A DNA stretch of 63,464 nucleotides from JACQHM01 sp964535215 (GCA_964535215.1 CAZHST010000020.1:1-63464), one strand, 5' to 3'. Shown: positions 16,604 through 25,875, numbered from the stretch's first letter. Notes: generated from the letters alone by a model not told the origin. Translations and numbers: made by a program.

Positions 16604-17544
16604 TCACCCCTGAGATCCATCGTGAACTCTACCGCCTGATGATCTTGAGCCGGCTCGTGGATCGGACCTGCTGCGAGCTGTCCGCCCACTGGTTCCCCTC
16701 GGAGGGGGAGGAGGCGGTCATCGTCGGCTCCTTCTACGGCCTTCGGCCGGACGATGTAATCGCCCCCCATTACAGGGGCCCTTTCATCGCCTTCTACATG
16801 CGGGGGGCCGCCCTGGACCGCCTCCTGGCCTCCCCCCTCGGCAAAGCTACCAGTTTCACCCGGGGCCGGGCCCCTGCCCACTGTGGTCCTCCTGATTTAA
16901 ATATCCTCCCCTGGGTCTCCGGTGACCTCGGCCCTCTGATCTCCATCGCCGCCGGTGCGGCCCTCGCCTGCCGGTACAGGAAGTCGGATCGGGTGACCGT
17001 TCACACCATCGGCGAGGGTACCACGAACCGGGGTGACTTTCATGAGGCCCTGACGCTGGCCGGGCTCTGGAAGCTCCCGATCGTGTATGTCGTCCAGAAC
17101 AACCAGTACGCGATCTCGCTGCACATCTCCCAGTTTATGCCGTGTAAGGCGATCACCGATCGCGCCGCCGGCTACGGCATCCCGGGGGTTGCCGTGGACG
17201 GGAATGACGTGGCAGCCGTCTTTGAAACCGTGCAGGAAGCGGTCGCCCGCGCCCGCCAGGGCCTTGGCCCGACGTTGATCGAGGCGAGGACGTACCGGCT
17301 GAAAGGCCACTGGGCCGGTGATCCGGCCACCTACCGACCGCCGGAAGAGGTCGAGGCCTGGAGGACCCAGGACCCCATCGTCCGCTGCCAGCAGGCCCTG
17401 TTAGCCTCTGGGATCCTGACCCCTGAGGAGGATCAGGCCCTCTGGGCCGCTGCCCAGGCGGAGGTCGCCGACGCGCTTGCCAAGGCCAAGGCCGCCCCGG
17501 ACCTGGGCGCGGTGGATGCGGGGCTTGACGAGGTGTACGCATGA
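16600..17544 (+). CDS. 2-oxoacid (pyruvate/acetoin-type) dehydrogenase E1 component, alpha subunit
   Basis: The 314-residue TPP enzyme subunit shows the thiamine diphosphate motif GEGTTNRGDFHEAL...QNN and the conserved KGHWAGDPATYR near the phosphorylation loop. The GDG of the motif is GEG here, as in acetoin and pyruvate E1 alpha. ATG at 16600 overlaps the upstream stop. It pairs with the beta subunit next door, but no E2 lipoyl transferase or E3 gene follows, so the complex partners must lie elsewhere. Confidence 0.9.
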   Translation: MITPEIHRELYRLMILSRLVDRTCCELSAHWFPSEGEEAVIVGSFYGLRPDDVIAPHYRGPFIAFYMRGAALDRLLASPLGKATSFTRGRAPAHCGPPDLNILPWVSGDLGPLISIAAGAALACRYRKSDRVTVHTIGEGTTNRGDFHEALTLAGLWKLPIVYVVQNNQYAISLHISQFMPCKAITDRAAGYGIPGVAVDGNDVAAVFETVQEAVARARQGLGPTLIEARTYRLKGHWAGDPATYRPPEEVEAWRTQDPIVRCQQALLASGILTPEEDQALWAAAQAEVADALAKAKAAPDLGAVDAGLDEVYA

Positions 17545-18521
17545 GACGCCTGACCTATATTGACGCCATCATCGAGGGGATCGCCGAGGAGATGCGGCGG
17601 GACCCGGATGTCTTCTTGATCGGTCAGGATATCGGGCCGTTCGGCGGGGCGATGCAGGGCACCAAAGGGCTGTGGGAAGAGTTCGGACCCTCCCGGATCT
17701 ACGATGCCCCCATCACCGAGTCGGCCATGGTCGGTTGCGGCATCGGCGCAGCCCTCATGGGGCTTCGGCCCGTGGTGGAGATCTCCTTCGGCGAGTTTCT
17801 GCCCACGGTGATGAGCCAGCTCGTCTGCCACGCCGCCGGCATCCACTACGGGACGGCCGGGGCGGCCAACGTCCCCCTGGTCATCCGGACCAGGGTCGGG
17901 GTTGGGCCGTACCGGGGCCACCCCCAGTGCTACGAGGCCTGGTTCCCCCATGTCCCGGGCTTGAAGGTCGTGATGCCTTACTGGCCGGCCGATGCCAAAG
18001 GCTTGATCAAGGCAGCCATCCGGGATGAGAACCCGGTCCTCTTCTTCGAGCACATGTTCCTCTACCGGGGCATCCGGGGTGAGGTACCGGATGGCGACCA
18101 CCTGGTCCCGATCGGCCGGGCGGATATCAAGCGCCCCGGCCGTGACGTGACCATTGCCGCCACCGGTTGGATGGTGTTAAAGGCCCTCGTCGCCGCCGAC
18201 ACCCTCGCCAGGGAGGGGATCGAGGCCGAGGTCGTGGACCTTCGAACCCTGGCGCCCCTGGATGTGGAAACCCTGGGTGAGTCGGTCCGGCGGACCGGTC
18301 GTCTGGTCATCGTCCATGAGGCCTGGAAGGTCGGCGGCATCGGGGCCGAGATCGCCGCCACGGTAGCCGAGGAGGTGTTCGACGCCCTGAGGGCCCCCAT
18401 TATCCGCGTCGGCACCCCCCATGTCCCAATCCCCTCCAGCGACACCCTCCGCCGGGTCGTCATCCCCGACACCCCGGGGATCATTGCCGCCGTTCATCAA
18501 ACCCTGGGCCGTTTCTCCTAG
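17541..18521 (+). CDS. 2-oxoacid (pyruvate/acetoin-type) dehydrogenase E1 component, beta subunit
   Basis: The 326-residue protein has the transketolase-like pyrimidine-binding domain (DVFLIGQDIGPFGGAMQGTK, TESAMVGCGIGAALMG) and a C-terminal swivel domain (DLRTLAPLDVETL, HEAWKVGGIGAEIAA). It overlaps the alpha gene by 4 bp, so the two are made together. The heterotetramer decarboxylates a 2-oxoacid and passes the acyl group to lipoamide. Confidence 0.93.
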   Translation: MRRLTYIDAIIEGIAEEMRRDPDVFLIGQDIGPFGGAMQGTKGLWEEFGPSRIYDAPITESAMVGCGIGAALMGLRPVVEISFGEFLPTVMSQLVCHAAGIHYGTAGAANVPLVIRTRVGVGPYRGHPQCYEAWFPHVPGLKVVMPYWPADAKGLIKAAIRDENPVLFFEHMFLYRGIRGEVPDGDHLVPIGRADIKRPGRDVTIAATGWMVLKALVAADTLAREGIEAEVVDLRTLAPLDVETLGESVRRTGRLVIVHEAWKVGGIGAEIAATVAEEVFDALRAPIIRVGTPHVPIPSSDTLRRVVIPDTPGIIAAVHQTLGRFS

Positions 18522-18564
18522 GGGTTGGGGTGGGTTTAGATCTGCTAACAGGGGAGGGAGGCCG

Positions 18565-18726
18565 ATGAAGGTTATCATCATCGTGCTGGGGCTTATGATC
18601 CTGGCCGCCTGCACCGGTCAGCTCCGACCCTATGGCTCGGTGACCATAGGGCCTCAGGGCGGCGCGGTCTCTGGCACCCTCTCAGGGCCTGGTGGCTCGG
18701 CCACCGTGACGGTGCCGGTGAAGTGA
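18565..18726 (+). CDS. Small Gly/Thr-rich lipoprotein
   Basis: The 53-residue precursor has a lipobox (LMILAAC) after a short hydrophobic signal, then a Gly-, Ser- and Thr-rich tail (GPQGGAVSGTLSGPGGSATV). GGGAGGGAGG lies just before the start. No family is recognised. Confidence 0.65.
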   Translation: MKVIIIVLGLMILAACTGQLRPYGSVTIGPQGGAVSGTLSGPGGSATVTVPVK

Positions 18727-18765
18727 AGCGGGACCGGGCCGACCCCCTCACCGGCACGGTGGGGG

Positions 18766-20925
18766 ATGCCACGGGTGAGAAGGGGCATGAAAAAAGGGAA
18801 GGCCAAAGCAATAGGGGCCACCCCGGCATCGGAGGCCCGACTGCTCGACCCCGCGGAGGTCCGCTTCCTCCTCGGTCCGAAGGGTCCTCTCGCCCGTCGC
18901 CTCCCCGGTTATGAGGTCCGGGAGGGCCAGCTCCAGCTCGCGGAGGCGGTGGCGACAGCTTTCGTGGATGGCGGGATCGCCTGTTTAGAAGGCGGGGTGG
19001 GGATCGGGAAGTCCTTCGCCTACCTGGTCCCAGCCCTCCTGTGGGCGGCCCGGACCGGCGAGCTGGTCGTGATCTCGACCCACACGATCCTCCTGCAGGA
19101 GCAGCTCCTCCACAAGGACGTCCCGTTCCTCCTCCAAACCTTAAGGCTTGATCTCCCCATCACCCTCCTCAAGGGCCGGGGCAACTACTTCTGCCTCTGG
19201 AAGGGGGAGCGGGGCCACCAGCTCGGTCTTGCCGGGGGGCTGGAAGAACCGGCGGTGTGGCTCAAGCTTGCCGCCTGGGCGGCCGAGACGAAGGATGGCA
19301 GCCGACAGACAGCTCCGGCGGTTCCCGAGGCCGCCTGGCAGGCCGTTGCCTGTGAATCGGACCTCTGTCTGCGCCAGCAATGCCGATACTACGAGCCCTG
19401 CTTCTACTACCAGGCACGGCGGAGGGCGCACCATGTGGGGGTCCTCCTGGTCAACCACCACCTGCTCCTAGCCGATCTGGCCGCCGAGGTCCTCCCGAAG
19501 GCGGAGCGCGTGATCATTGATGAAGCCCACGCCCTGGAGGACGCCGCCCGCTCCTCGGAGGAGACCAAGCTCTCCGCCCTTGGACTCCTCCAGGGTCTTG
19601 GACGCCTGGATCGGGAAGGGGGTGGCAGGACGTTTGATCTTCTGCAGGCCCTCGAAGGGGCGCTCCGGACCATCCGGGACCGGAAGGCCGTGAATCACCT
19701 CCGCCAGGCGATTCCCCGCCTCCGTCGGGCCTGCCGGGAGGCGCGGCCCCTTGTCCGGGCCTGGGAGGAGGCCCTGGCGGCCCTTCTCGGGGAACCCCTG
19801 AACGAGGAGCCCGTAGCCCGGCGCATCGAGCGTCTGAGGGAGCAGCCGTCCTGGTCGGCCGCCGTGCACGCATCCACCCTTCTCGCCCAGGCACTCGGGA
19901 CCCTCCCGTTCCAGGACGTCCTAGAGCCCCTAGCCCGCCTTTCTGGCCAGCTCCGCCCCGAGGATCCCCTCATTGATCTCGCCTTCGAGGTGAAGGTCCT
20001 GGCCGAGCGGCTCCAGACCCAGGCTGCCCTCCTCCAGGCGGTGGCGGAGGGCGGACCGGGAGAGGTCTGGTGGGTCGAACGAGGAAGGGGCCAGCGGCCC
20101 ACCTTGCACGTCGCCCCTCTGACGGTTGGCCCGACCCTGACCGAGCGGCTCTGGCCCCGGTTCAAGACGGCGGTCCTGACCTCCGCTACCCTTGCCCTCA
20201 GGGAGGATTTCAGACCCCTGCTCCGGTGGCTGGGCTTAGAAGCGGCTCAGCCAAAGACCCTTGTGCTCCCCTCTCCTTTCACTTACCAGGACCAGGTCCT
20301 GCTCGGGGTCCCGGTGGATCTCCCCGATCCCACCGATCCGGCCTTCGGCGAGGCCTCCATGGCTGTCATCCACGACGCCATCCGCACCTCCCGAGGAGGA
20401 GCCCTTGTCCTCTTCACCGCCCACCGGGCCCTTCGACAGGCGTCGGAGGCGTTACGGCAACCCCTCCAGCAGGCCGGCCTCCCCCTCCTTATCCAGGGGG
20501 AGGCACCCCGCCACACCCTCCTGGACACCTTCCGGCGAGACCGGGATACGACCCTGTTCGCCACGGCCTCCTTCTGGGAGGGGATTGATGTGCCGGGGGA
20601 GGCCCTCCGCTTGCTCATCCTGGTCAAGCTTCCCTTCGCCGTGCCGGAGGATCCCGTCGTCGAGGCCCGGGCTGACTGGCTCAAGGTGCAAGGCCGCGAT
20701 CCGTTTCTCGAAGACTTGCTCCCCCGGGCGGCCCTCCGGCTCCGGCAGGGCTTTGGCCGGCTGATCCGAACGGCGACCGACCGGGGGGTCGTCCTCCTCC
20801 TGGATCGAAGGGTGGCGACCAAGGGCTATGGACGGGCGTTCCTGGAGGCGCTCCCTGAAACCCGGCGTGCCATCGGTCCCTGGCCGACGGTCCTCAAGAC
20901 GATGCAGGCCTTCCTTCAGACGTAG
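18766..20925 (+). CDS. DinG/XPD-like ATP-dependent DNA helicase
   Basis: This 719-residue superfamily 2 helicase has Walker A GGVGIGKS, DEAH box VIIDEAHALED and the C-terminal motifs TASFWEGIDVPG and QGFGRLIR. Four cysteines in the region from GRGNYFCLW to CLRQQCRYYEPC fit the iron-sulfur domain of DinG/XPD. Such enzymes unwind 5'-3' and help resolve R-loops and damaged forks. MKKGKAK at 18787 is an alternative start. No nuclease domain is seen. Confidence 0.9.
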   Translation: MPRVRRGMKKGKAKAIGATPASEARLLDPAEVRFLLGPKGPLARRLPGYEVREGQLQLAEAVATAFVDGGIACLEGGVGIGKSFAYLVPALLWAARTGELVVISTHTILLQEQLLHKDVPFLLQTLRLDLPITLLKGRGNYFCLWKGERGHQLGLAGGLEEPAVWLKLAAWAAETKDGSRQTAPAVPEAAWQAVACESDLCLRQQCRYYEPCFYYQARRRAHHVGVLLVNHHLLLADLAAEVLPKAERVIIDEAHALEDAARSSEETKLSALGLLQGLGRLDREGGGRTFDLLQALEGALRTIRDRKAVNHLRQAIPRLRRACREARPLVRAWEEALAALLGEPLNEEPVARRIERLREQPSWSAAVHASTLLAQALGTLPFQDVLEPLARLSGQLRPEDPLIDLAFEVKVLAERLQTQAALLQAVAEGGPGEVWWVERGRGQRPTLHVAPLTVGPTLTERLWPRFKTAVLTSATLALREDFRPLLRWLGLEAAQPKTLVLPSPFTYQDQVLLGVPVDLPDPTDPAFGEASMAVIHDAIRTSRGGALVLFTAHRALRQASEALRQPLQQAGLPLLIQGEAPRHTLLDTFRRDRDTTLFATASFWEGIDVPGEALRLLILVKLPFAVPEDPVVEARADWLKVQGRDPFLEDLLPRAALRLRQGFGRLIRTATDRGVVLLLDRRVATKGYGRAFLEALPETRRAIGPWPTVLKTMQAFLQT

Positions 20926-20947
20926 GGCCCAGGAGGGAGGAGCAGGG

Positions 20948-21916
20948 ATGGCCAGCGAGACAATCCTCATCGTGGATGACAATCCCCAGAACGTGGAGCT
21001 GCTGTCGGCCTGGATGACGGCCGAGGGTTACCGGGTGATCGTGGCAAGCGATGGTCAGGCGGCCCTGGCAAAGGTGGCTGCCTCACCTCCCGACCTGATC
21101 CTCTTGGATGTCATGATGCCGAAGGTGGACGGCTACACGGTCTGCCGCGAGCTGAAGGCCCACCCCGAGACCCGGCTGGTCCCTATCATCCTGATCACCG
21201 CTTTGGGGGCGGAGGAGCATAAGCTGAAAGGGATCGAGGCAGGGGCCGCGGACTTTTTGACCAAGCCGGTCAGCCCGGTGGAGCTGAAGGCCCGGGTCCG
21301 GTCGCTCCTCCAGCTCAAGGCCTTCACCGACGAGCTGGAGCATGCGGATGCTGTCTTCCGGGCCCTGGCCGTGACCATCGAGGAGCGGGATGGGTACACG
21401 GCGAAGCACTGCGAGCGGCTGGCCGGGTATGCCACCGCCCTGGCCACGCACCTGGGCCTTCCCGCGCCGGAGGTCCAGACCATTGCCCGGGGGGCCTTCC
21501 TGCATGACCTGGGCAAGGTGGGGGTGCCCGATGCGGTCCTCTTGAAGCCGGGGCCCTTGAGTCCGGAGGAGCGGGCGACCATAGCCCGGCATTCGGTGCT
21601 GGGGGCGGAGCTCTTGCAGTCCCTGAAGACCTTTCAAGCTGTGGTGCCAATCATCCGGCATCATCACGAGCGCTACGACGGGAGCGGCTATCCCGACGGC
21701 CTCGCAGGGGACGCCATCCCGCTGGGGGCGCAGATTGTGGCCATTGTGGACGGCTACGATGCCCTGACGACGGATCGGCCTTACCGGACGGCCCTCTCCC
21801 ACGAAGAGGCGGCCCGGATCTTGAGAGAGGAGGCGGCGAAGGGCTGGCGGAACCCGGAGCTGGTCGAGGTATTCCTCCTCCTGGTGGAAAAGGCAGGCGA
21901 AGCCGTTAGCGGATGA
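20948..21916 (+). CDS. Response regulator with HD-GYP output domain
   Basis: The receiver domain (residues 1-120) has DDN, phospho-acceptor Asp in LILLDVMMPKVDG and Lys in TKPVSP. It is joined to an HD-GYP domain with HDLGKVGVPD, RHHHERYDGSGYPDGLAG and a metal-binding HCERLAGY. Such proteins hydrolyse cyclic di-GMP when phosphorylated. GGGAGGAGC precedes the ATG; the frame upstream overlaps dinG and is not protein-like. No kinase lies beside it. Confidence 0.93.
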   Translation: MASETILIVDDNPQNVELLSAWMTAEGYRVIVASDGQAALAKVAASPPDLILLDVMMPKVDGYTVCRELKAHPETRLVPIILITALGAEEHKLKGIEAGAADFLTKPVSPVELKARVRSLLQLKAFTDELEHADAVFRALAVTIEERDGYTAKHCERLAGYATALATHLGLPAPEVQTIARGAFLHDLGKVGVPDAVLLKPGPLSPEERATIARHSVLGAELLQSLKTFQAVVPIIRHHHERYDGSGYPDGLAGDAIPLGAQIVAIVDGYDALTTDRPYRTALSHEEAARILREEAAKGWRNPELVEVFLLLVEKAGEAVSG

Positions 21917-21929
21917 AACGGATCGAGGG

Positions 21930-24014
21930 TCATCGGTGGCCGGCAAGCTCTGAGAGAAGCGCCTTCACCCGCTCCTCTTCGGGAGGGGAAAGGGGTTTCT
22001 CCCCGAAACGGACCCGGTAGTAGAACTCGAAGAGTTCCCCCACCGCTTGCAATCCCGGATCCTTTCGACAAAGCTCCTCGGCAAACTCCCAGGGGGTCAG
22101 GGAGGGGGTCTTGACAAAGCCTCTTTTCGCCAGAAGCTTCAGGGCCCGCTCATAGAAAGGCACCGACCGGCGGGAGCGGTGGGCTTTGAAGAGGCGAGCT
22201 CGGAAAAGGCCCGGCTGTTGCCTGAAGGGCCTGAAGAGGACCAGAAGGGCCAAGATGGTAAGGATTGCAAGGGCCAGGGGGGCTCTGACCCCCGGGAGGC
22301 TCTCTCTGAGCCCTGCCAGCCCACGCGTCAGCCACGAAAGCCCCTTCCCGATCTCCTCCCGGACGGCCTCGGAGCGCCGCTTCAAGGTGAGGGCCAGGAG
22401 GATCTGGTCTCCCAAGTTGTAGTCAATGACGTAGCGGTTCCAGCGCATCTTCAGGGCGTCTACGTACCGGGCGAGGAGCCCCGAGGGCGCTGAAAAGCCT
22501 GCTTCGAACTCGGTCCTGGGGGAGGGATCGAAGGTGGCCCACCCTTGGCCGTCCAGATAGACCTCCACCCATGAATGGGCATCTTTCTGCCTGACCGCGT
22601 AGTAGCCTCCAAACTCATTCCACTCCCCTTTCTGGAACCCGTTCACGACCCTGGCCGGGACCCCTACGCTCCGAAGCAGCACCGCCATGCTGGCGGCGAA
22701 GTACTCGCAGTTCCCCTGGCGGGTCTCGAAGAGGAAGCCCTCCAGGGGGGTCAACCCCTTGGCCGGGGGGAGCGTCAGGCTATACCGATAATTCTTTTGG
22801 AGATAGGCCTCCACCCGTTTTGCCTTTTCGAAGGCCGTCCTGGCCCCTTCGGTTAAGGAGCGGGCGAGGGCCCGGATTCTGGGGAGAAGGGGGGGGAGGG
22901 AGAGGTACCTTTCCCGCTCCTCCCGGTCAAGGGGTTCCCAAGAAACCTCCTCCATCGCTGAAAAGGCCAGATACCGGATCCTGGAGGATGGAGGGGCCGC
23001 TAAAGAGACCGAGCCGAGCTGATCCAGGAGGAGGGTGGGGAAAGGGGCGGCGAGGCTGACCAACGTCGGCACCGCAAACAGGGTCTCGGTGCCGATCGGG
23101 TCCAGGTAGATCTCCTGCTTGAGGAGGGGCTGCCCCCTGGCCCTCCTGATCTGAAAGATCCCCCCCTGTCGCCTCAAGAGGACCCGCTTCAACGAACCGC
23201 TTAAAGCCCAGGAGCGCCCGTCGAAGGTGTCAAAGGCGATCCCCCGCCACTTGAGGTCGAGGCCGGCGGCCGTTTTGCCGTCCAGGTCCGGGAGCTGGAC
23301 CCGCATGATGATGGTCGGATCCGTCTGGATACTCCCAAAGGTCCCCAGCTCGACCCTGTCCGAGAACCCCGTCACCATGGTCCCCGGCCGCCAGCTCAAA
23401 GGAAGGTAGGCCCGGCCCACCCGGGGGAGGATGGCGAAGAAGGCGGCGGTGAGGAAGAAGGCCCCCAGCGAGACGCCAAAGCTCGTCAGGAGGAAAGAAG
23501 GGCCGAAGAGGTGGCTTGAGTGCAACCGGGCCTGGAGGTCGCTTCTGCCGGAGGCCTCTACCTCCCTCCTCAGATGGAGGAGCAGAAAGGTCCAGGTGCC
23601 CAGGATAAGGTAGGTGATGAAGGCGAGGAAGAAGGCTAGGTTGATGGTAAAAGCCGAGGCCGCCACGAGCTGGAAGAAGCTCAAGATGTAGAGGTCCAGG
23701 TAATCCCTGGTGCTCCTCCGGTTGAAGAGCTTGTAGAGGGTGACGAAGGTCAGGAGGTGGATCACCCCGGCGACGAAGGAAGGGGCCAGGAAGAGGAGGT
23801 CCAGGATCAAAAAGCCCAAAAAGAGAATGGTAAGAATATCCCAAAGCCGCTTGGAGGCCAGGGCCTGGAGTTTCTCAGTCCAGAAGCTTAACCCGAAGGC
23901 GAAAAGGAGCAGGGCGAAACTCACGGGGCTGAACAGGCGGGTGAGCGACAGGGCGTAGAGTCCGTCCAGCACCAAAAGATACGATGACAGCTTAAACGCT
24001 AGCTCAAAGGACAT
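21930..24014 (-). CDS. TgpA-like membrane transglutaminase (DUF3488-transglutaminase-DUF4129)
   Basis: The 694-residue protein has six to seven N-terminal helices, a periplasmic papain-like transglutaminase core and a C-terminal helix with a DUF4129-like tail. The catalytic Cys is in RQGNCEYFAASMAVLLRS, His in KDAHSWVEVYLDG and Asp in ATFDPSP. This gene normally follows moxR and a DUF58 gene; here 3.2 kb of modules separates them. Its first 22-37 codons are repeated twice upstream. There is no good ribosome site before its ATG, so it may have lost its original coupling to the DUF58 gene. Confidence 0.9.
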   Translation of the reverse strand: MSFELAFKLSSYLLVLDGLYALSLTRLFSPVSFALLLFAFGLSFWTEKLQALASKRLWDILTILFLGFLILDLLFLAPSFVAGVIHLLTFVTLYKLFNRRSTRDYLDLYILSFFQLVAASAFTINLAFFLAFITYLILGTWTFLLLHLRREVEASGRSDLQARLHSSHLFGPSFLLTSFGVSLGAFFLTAAFFAILPRVGRAYLPLSWRPGTMVTGFSDRVELGTFGSIQTDPTIIMRVQLPDLDGKTAAGLDLKWRGIAFDTFDGRSWALSGSLKRVLLRRQGGIFQIRRARGQPLLKQEIYLDPIGTETLFAVPTLVSLAAPFPTLLLDQLGSVSLAAPPSSRIRYLAFSAMEEVSWEPLDREERERYLSLPPLLPRIRALARSLTEGARTAFEKAKRVEAYLQKNYRYSLTLPPAKGLTPLEGFLFETRQGNCEYFAASMAVLLRSVGVPARVVNGFQKGEWNEFGGYYAVRQKDAHSWVEVYLDGQGWATFDPSPRTEFEAGFSAPSGLLARYVDALKMRWNRYVIDYNLGDQILLALTLKRRSEAVREEIGKGLSWLTRGLAGLRESLPGVRAPLALAILTILALLVLFRPFRQQPGLFRARLFKAHRSRRSVPFYERALKLLAKRGFVKTPSLTPWEFAEELCRKDPGLQAVGELFEFYYRVRFGEKPLSPPEEERVKALLSELAGHR
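23905..24014 (-). repeat. tgpA 5'-end repeat, copy 1 (in the intact gene)
   Basis: These are the first 37 codons of tgpA, starting MSFELAFKLSSYLLVLDGLY. The first 12 codons are identical in DNA to copy 3 and differ at one base from copy 2. They form the reference for the two upstream copies. Confidence 0.85.
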
Positions 24015-24030
24015 TCAGCTAAACCTTGAC

Positions 24031-24058
24031 TTGACAGAGAATCATATTCTATGATAAT
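24031..24058 (+). promoter_or_regulatory. Promoter and operator of the Phd/PIN module
   Basis: TTGACA (24031-24036) and GATAAT (24053-24058) are 16 bp apart. The palindrome AGAATCATATTCT (24038-24050) lies between them, a typical place for antitoxin autorepression. The Phd gene begins 30 bp downstream. Confidence 0.6.
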
Positions 24059-24087
24059 CAAAAAATCTGCGAAGAAGGGGGAACAAC

Positions 24088-24372
24088 ATGCCCAAATTTC
24101 TTACCGTCACGGAAGCCGTTCGGAACTTTTCCGAGATTCTTGGGCGGGTCCGCTTCCACAGGGAACGCTTTGTCCTCACCAAGGGGGGGAAGCCGGTCGC
24201 CGAACTTGGTCCCACCGCCTTTGCTGCCCAGGTAGGCGCTGGCGAGCTGCCGGCCATCCTGGCAGAACTCCCCCATCTCGAGCCTGAGGAGGCCGAGCGC
24301 TTCGCCCAAGACCTCGAAACGATCAGACAGACCATCGGCCTGATCCCCCCATCTGGTCCATGGGCCTCCTGA
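24088..24372 (+). CDS. Phd/YefM-family antitoxin
   Basis: The 94-residue protein begins MPKFLTVTEAVRNFSEILGR and continues with VRFHRERFVLTKGGKPVAEL, the Phd/YefM DNA-binding fold. The C-terminus would wrap the toxin. It overlaps the PIN toxin gene by 13 bp. The module reads opposite to tgpA and the rest of the split operon. Confidence 0.88.
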   Translation: MPKFLTVTEAVRNFSEILGRVRFHRERFVLTKGGKPVAELGPTAFAAQVGAGELPAILAELPHLEPEEAERFAQDLETIRQTIGLIPPSGPWAS

Positions 24373-24818
24373 TCGATTCCAGCATCTTCATCGCCGCGGA
24401 ACGAGGCCGCCTTGCTCTCGCTCCCCACCTCGCCGGCCAGGAGCAGGAGCCGGTTGCCCTGAGTGCCATTACGGCGAGCGAACTGCTCCATGGGATCTAC
24501 CGGGCGGAAGAGCCCGCACGCCGGATGCAACGGGAGCGGTTTGTGGAGGCGATTCTGGCCCGATTCCCCGTCGTCGAATTCGATCTCGCAGCCGCCCGGG
24601 TGCATGCGCGCCTCTGGGCTGAGCTGGCAGGGCGTGGGGAGGTAGTAGGAGCCCACGACCTGCTCATTGCCGCCACCGCCATCGCCTTGGACTTCCAAGT
24701 GGTCACGGCCAACGCCCGGGATTTTCAGCGGATCCCGGGGTTGAGGGTTCAGGTCTGGAACGGGTCAGCAACCCGATCAAAGCCTGTTTCGAGACCAATC
24801 CCACCTTTTGGCGAATGA
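24360..24818 (+). CDS. VapC-type PIN-domain toxin
   Basis: This PIN ribonuclease has conserved acids in MGLLIDSSIFIAAERG, TASELLHGIYRA, GAHDLLIAATAI and NARDFQRIPG. Residues after LRVQVW (the last 20 or so) are unusual for the family and run into a decayed antitoxin gene, so the original stop may have been lost. It pairs with the Phd-type antitoxin. Confidence 0.88.
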   Translation: MGLLIDSSIFIAAERGRLALAPHLAGQEQEPVALSAITASELLHGIYRAEEPARRMQRERFVEAILARFPVVEFDLAAARVHARLWAELAGRGEVVGAHDLLIAATAIALDFQVVTANARDFQRIPGLRVQVWNGSATRSKPVSRPIPPFGE

Positions 24819-24889
24819 TCCAGGAGCGTCGCAAACAGACCACCATCTCCCTCGAAGAACTCAAAGCCCGGCTGAAACGAAAGCGGTGA
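24764..24889 (+). pseudogene. C-terminal remnant of another antitoxin
   Basis: A 41-codon frame without a start encodes TNPTFWRMIQERRKQTTISL and ends KARLKRKR. This resembles the C-terminal toxin-binding part of Phd/RelB-type antitoxins (FW-x-MI-x-x-RR pattern). It overlaps the end of the PIN gene in another frame. It points to an older toxin-antitoxin pair of which only this piece remains. Confidence 0.45.
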
Positions 24890-24913
24890 AGACGGTTTAT
24901 CCCGGTTTCGGCT

Positions 24914-25024
24914 AAGGATCAAGGTAAAGCTGCCAGGGTCGAAGAGGCGGGTGAGCCAGAGGGCGAAGAGCCCATCCAACACCACCAGATACGATGACAG
25001 TTTAAACGCTAGCTCAAAGGACAT
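24914..25024 (-). repeat. tgpA 5'-end repeat, copy 2
   Basis: This stretch reads MSFELAFKLSSYLVVLDGLF and stays alignable with tgpA for about 36 codons before diverging. Most changes keep the amino acid or swap similar ones, so it looks like the tgpA start from another strain or species rather than a recent duplication. The HEPN gene's stop codon overlaps its ATG (TGATG). Confidence 0.8.
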
Positions 25025-25437
25025 CATCCCCCGCCTTGGATTCCAGCCCTGCCGACCTTCGCTCGAAGCTTCTCAATAAGCTCTTTGACCTGTTCCAGAG
25101 AGCTGCGAACATCCTCCTCCGTTATGCCGGTTTCTACAACAAAGGGATAACGCTCCACAAAGTAAAAGACGGTGATCTTCTGACACGCGCTGCGGAAGTC
25201 CTCTAAAGAGGCGTCGTAAGTTACCGCATCATCGAGGAGAGCATCCAGGTTGTGAATCCGCCGCAGTTGCCATCCTTGGGAAAGAAGAAAAGCTTTCAGA
25301 AACTTCTCCACCGCCTGCTGGAGGCAGAATCCAGCCAACCCAGCATCATGCCCATCAAGAAGCCGCCCCACCCGTCCCAGATCTTTCTCGGCGATGCGCA
25401 ACCAGTCAGCAGGATAGAGCGACTCCTCAGGCAGCAT
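25024..25437 (-). CDS. HEPN-domain protein of a HEPN/MNT toxin-antitoxin pair
   Basis: The 137-residue helical protein has the HEPN pattern (WLRIAEKDLGRV, CLQQAVEKFLKAFLLSQG, RRIHNLDALLDD). Such proteins are usually the RNase toxin or its inactive counterpart, silenced by AMPylation from the MNT partner. The start at 25437 overlaps the MNT gene end by 11 bp. The gene ends TGATG at the copied tgpA start, so it once may have been coupled to a tgpA gene. Confidence 0.85.
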   Translation of the reverse strand: MLPEESLYPADWLRIAEKDLGRVGRLLDGHDAGLAGFCLQQAVEKFLKAFLLSQGWQLRRIHNLDALLDDAVTYDASLEDFRSACQKITVFYFVERYPFVVETGITEEDVRSSLEQVKELIEKLRAKVGRAGIQGGG

Positions 25438-25759
25438 AGAGAATTTTTCCTTTCTCCAAGATCTCTGCGATAAACTGGTCGCCAATCGCCAAACGCTTTT
25501 CAAGCTCCCGAGGTGTTAACACTAGAGTCTCGACAGGAAGCCCGCGATGGATACCGGTCAGGATGCGTTGAACCGTGACCCACCGATCGATGAAGCGCTC
25601 CGATGTCTCTTTGATGATGAGCAGGTCAATATCGCTGTCTGGTTCTGGAGCCCCATAAGCGTGCGAGCCAAACAAAATGACCTTCTGAGGGGCATACTCA
25701 GTGATCAGTTTCTCAAGAATGCTCTGGATGACCATCTTGATGTCCTGAGAACCTATCAT
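25427..25759 (-). CDS. MNT-type minimal nucleotidyltransferase antitoxin
   Basis: The 110-residue protein contains the polymerase-beta signature LFGSHAYGAPEPDSDIDLLI (G-S ... D-x-D). In HEPN/MNT systems this enzyme AMPylates the HEPN toxin and so acts as the antitoxin. It is the first gene of its module; about 110 bp upstream lies the third tgpA repeat. Confidence 0.88.
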   Translation of the reverse strand: MIGSQDIKMVIQSILEKLITEYAPQKVILFGSHAYGAPEPDSDIDLLIIKETSERFIDRWVTVQRILTGIHRGLPVETLVLTPRELEKRLAIGDQFIAEILEKGKILYAA

Positions 25760-25875
25760 GCATTAACTCCTATCCTAGGGTATTACGACTTCGGTACTTG
25801 CCACTTCGACACAGCTTCCTTTGGGTCATCGTGCCCCTGATGTCGCCCCTACATCCCCTCCCTTCGCTCCACCAG

